DNA from: Spirosoma sp. 48-14
Lineage (GTDB): Bacteria; Bacteroidota; Bacteroidia; Cytophagales; Spirosomataceae
Length of the DNA: 64,000 nt
NCBI RefSeq assembly: GCF_001898575.1
Contig: NZ_MKUD01000038.1
Coordinates: 1-64,000 of the forward strand
Direction: 5' to 3'
Under the pieces are notes generated by a model. The model searched no databases. It worked only from the letters and a program-made list of their open reading frames with translations, and was not told the DNA's origin. Of this stretch, positions 61,829 through 64,000 are shown piece after piece (positions within the stretch are counted from its first letter, which is position 1; each line of letters begins with the position of its first letter). The translations under genes were made by a program, and so were the position numbers.

Positions 61829-62962
61829 ATGACTAATATTATTTTCATTTGCTCTTCACTTGAACCTGGTCGTGATGGCGTTGGTGATTATACTCGATAC
61901 CTTTCTTATGAGTTGGTAAATCATGGCTATAAAATTGCTATAATTGCTTTACATGATCGCTACGTATTTGAAGATAATGAATCTTCAGTTCAAACAGAAA
62001 ATGGCAAAACATTACGTCTTCTTCGTTTGTCAATTGATACTCCTATTTCTGAAAAGTTAAAAAAGGCTTCTCAATTTATAAATACCCATAAACCAGATTT
62101 ATTAAGTCTTCAATTTGTACCATTTGGCTTTCACCCCAAAGGTTTACCTTTCTGGTTAAATAAATTTTTAAAAAAATTAAGTTCAGATATACAATGGCAT
62201 TTCATGTTTCATGAATTATGGGTTGGGATGGCAGAAAAATCTTCGGTCAAATTAATTTTTTGGGGTTACATACAACGTTTATTAATAATTAATTTAGTGA
62301 AGTCATTACGTCCATTTATAATTAATACTCAATCTCATACTTATCAACAATACTTAAAAAAATATAATATAAATTCAGAAATTTTACCATTAATTACAAA
62401 TATTCCTCCCACTCACTATACAACATCGCTTAAAGAAAATCCTGTTAAGAAAGCTTTTGATACTAAAACCTTTAATTTTGTTGTATTTGGTTCAATTCAC
62501 CCTTATTCTTTGATTGAGCAATTAGCAATTGAAGTTGCTAACAAAGTGAAACAAGAATTCTGGTCCGTAACTCTAACTATTTTGGGCCGCCAGTCAAATG
62601 AAAGTAAAAATTGGATAGCTGTTTGGAAAAGAAATGGATTAAATGTTAATTATTTAGGAGAGCAATCAGCTGAAGAGATTTCTAAAATTTTAAGTCAATC
62701 AACAATAGGTCTTTCATCAACTGCCTTTGCGGTGATTGAGAAGAGTGGTTCAGTAGCTGCTATGTTAGCTCATGGATTACCTGTCTTATGTATTGCTTCA
62801 GAATGGAAGCCTCGTGGAATAATTCCTTTGGAAAATCATCCTGGGATTTTAGCTTATAAGAATTCAAATCTTGAAACAGTCCTTCAATTAGCAGAGAAAA
62901 CTTCTATACCAATAATAACAGTTTCTGATATTGCTCGTCAATTCATTAGATACCTTGAATAA
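61829..62962 (+). CDS. family 4 glycosyltransferase
   Basis: A 377-residue GT-B enzyme: NIIFICSSLEPGRDGVGDYT at the start, a typical opening for GT4 enzymes with a Gly-rich acceptor loop, then LLSLQFVPFGFHPKGLPFWL and, in the second half, FNFVVFGSIHPYSLIEQLAI, VTLTILGRQSNESKNW, STIGLSSTAFAVIEKSGSVA and LAHGLPVLCIASEW. It is two bases downstream of the acyltransferase stop. Composition is AT-rich but less extreme than the genes at 54-61 kb. Confidence 0.88.
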   Translation: MTNIIFICSSLEPGRDGVGDYTRYLSYELVNHGYKIAIIALHDRYVFEDNESSVQTENGKTLRLLRLSIDTPISEKLKKASQFINTHKPDLLSLQFVPFGFHPKGLPFWLNKFLKKLSSDIQWHFMFHELWVGMAEKSSVKLIFWGYIQRLLIINLVKSLRPFIINTQSHTYQQYLKKYNINSEILPLITNIPPTHYTTSLKENPVKKAFDTKTFNFVVFGSIHPYSLIEQLAIEVANKVKQEFWSVTLTILGRQSNESKNWIAVWKRNGLNVNYLGEQSAEEISKILSQSTIGLSSTAFAVIEKSGSVAAMLAHGLPVLCIASEWKPRGIIPLENHPGILAYKNSNLETVLQLAEKTSIPIITVSDIARQFIRYLE

Positions 62963-63036
62963 ATATGTTGATATACACTGTCAAAAATATTCATGCTCGC
63001 TATTATGACAATAGTTAGCATATACATGATTTATAA

Positions 63037-64000
63037 ATGAAAAAAAACATTTGCTTATTCACAGCTCATTCACCCTTAATTGGTGGTGGAAGCGCAAACT
63101 TTCGTAGTTTAATTGAAAACCTTTCTTCAATCAATGTTATATGGAAATATATTGATCATAAAGCGGCTAAAGGTTTTGAAGATGGCTATATGGGTACAGG
63201 CTTTATGGGGGGAAGGGTTGATCATGATATCTGGTTTACCTGGAAAATGTTATCTGGAAAGAAAGTAGAATTAATCGATACTATTGTTAATAATCTTCTG
63301 GAAATTGATTGTGATGCTTATTGGATTGTATCTCACAACGAAGGTATTCGAGTAGCTGTGGAGCTAGCTAGGCGTCAACAAATTCGGCCAGTACATGTAA
63401 CAATCAATGATGATTGGGCTGGAGCTATTTGCGCTCGGTCAATCCGTTATCGATTCATGGCCACTTTAGCAAACCAAATGACTATAAACGTTTTAAAAAG
63501 CGCAACAACTTTTGACGTTACTAGTAGAGGAATGCAGGACTATTATAAACAACTAAGTGGACGCACAGGAGAGATCAGCCATCGATATATTCCTTCTCAG
63601 GCATTGAGCCATGTGTCTGAATCACATGATATAAAATCACACCGGTTAAAAGTAGGCCATATTGGTTCCTTATATGATAAGGAAGATTTCTTTCAATTTG
63701 TTAAATTAGTTAAACAAGTAGCCATTCAACAAGGATCACAGCTTGAAATTCACATGTGGGGATGGAAGGTTCAGGAAGATCAGATTCCTGAAGAATTTCG
63801 AACCAGTATTATAACTCATGCTACTTTACCTGAGAGTCAAGTTATACCACAATTGGCAGCATGTGATTTTGTGTATGCCATGTATCCTATGAACCAACGC
63901 ATGAGGATATTTTCTCAAACAAGTATGCCGACGAAAATCTCAAGCTACGTTCAGGCCGGCCGACCGATTTTTGGACATGGGCCAGCAGACAGCTCATTAG
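63037..64000 (+). CDS. glycosyltransferase, cut by the window end
   Basis: An open frame of 321 codons from the ATG at 63037 to the last base, with no stop. It begins KKNICLFTAHSPLIGGGSAN and has a Rossmann-like middle (LKVGHIGSLYDKEDFFQFVK), an IHMWGWKVQEDQIPEEF block and a C-terminal region with MPTKISSYVQAGRPIFGHGP, the nucleotide-sugar-facing motif of a GT4-like group. It is the last visible gene of the polysaccharide cluster. Its base composition returns towards that of the 47-53 kb genes. Confidence 0.82.
   Translation, partial: MKKNICLFTAHSPLIGGGSANFRSLIENLSSINVIWKYIDHKAAKGFEDGYMGTGFMGGRVDHDIWFTWKMLSGKKVELIDTIVNNLLEIDCDAYWIVSHNEGIRVAVELARRQQIRPVHVTINDDWAGAICARSIRYRFMATLANQMTINVLKSATTFDVTSRGMQDYYKQLSGRTGEISHRYIPSQALSHVSESHDIKSHRLKVGHIGSLYDKEDFFQFVKLVKQVAIQQGSQLEIHMWGWKVQEDQIPEEFRTSIITHATLPESQVIPQLAACDFVYAMYPMNQRMRIFSQTSMPTKISSYVQAGRPIFGHGPADSSL

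Noticed and set aside
1..64000. CRISPR array, tRNA or rRNA genes, replication origin
   Set aside because: No regularly spaced direct repeats, no cloverleaf-like segment and no ribosomal sequence was noticed on reading both strands; a covariance-model search would be decisive.

Overview
The window looks like a chromosomal segment of a Bacteroidota bacterium from the Cytophagales, most like Spirosoma and its relatives. This rests on a SusC/SusD pair with an ECF sigma factor, an UpxY-type antiterminator, LytTR regulators, many secreted lipoproteins, and promoter candidates of the TTG-N19/20-TAnnTTTG kind. No rRNA, tRNA, CRISPR array or intact insertion sequence was seen.

Layout. (1) 0-4.4 kb: secreted or lipoprotein genes on the + strand, two with PPC-like beta domains, one predicted outer-membrane barrel. 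(2) 4.5-11.5 kb: a minus-strand amino-sugar cluster (GH20 hexosaminidase, ROK kinase, sugar MFS transporter, XylR-type regulator, propeller glycosidase), with a divergent + pair (DUF5009/HGSNAT-like acetyltransferase and a GH20b-type glycosidase-like protein). (3) 15.3-20.6 kb: a broken Rpn nuclease gene, then a tight minus-strand operon of HpcH aldolase, GDPD, purple-acid-phosphatase-like enzyme and a second DUF5009 protein. (4) 20.7-31 kb: a repetitive Ig/DUF11 surface protein split by one in-frame amber codon, then three tandem paralogues that join a beta-propeller of the two-component-regulator type to a helical enzyme-like domain. (5) 31.5-40.5 kb: ECF sigma factor, a stub anti-sigma protein, SusC, SusD, a ceramidase-like protein and a PqaA-like hydrolase, a complete outer-membrane uptake locus. 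(6) 40.5-47.0 kb: small membrane proteins and a regulatory patch with two single-domain receivers, an SGNH hydrolase, an ECF sigma factor and two stand-alone LytTR proteins. (7) 47.6 kb to the end: an exopolysaccharide/O-antigen cluster (initiating sugar transferase, Wza, Wzc, UpxY, Wzm/Wzt ABC exporter, acyltransferases, FkbM methyltransferase, glycosyltransferases), cut by the window end. From about 53.45 kb the DNA turns strikingly AT-rich, as expected of an exchangeable polysaccharide cassette.

How the parts work together. The 4.5-11.5 kb cluster reads as release, uptake and phosphorylation of amino sugars. The 31-40 kb locus reads as sigma-controlled import of an outer-membrane substrate with lipid- or peptide-like hydrolases. 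The 47.6-64 kb cluster builds and exports a surface polysaccharide; the regulators just upstream may control it.

A recurring structural theme is the long, mostly perfect inverted repeat (about 19-28 bp arms) at gene ends and between operon genes. Eight were found, along with several shorter hairpins. The most notable oddities are the single amber codon in the Ig-repeat gene, the propeller-plus-helical trio, a receiver with Glu in place of the phospho-Asp, and an antiterminator gene in mid-operon whose stop codon lies inside a hairpin.
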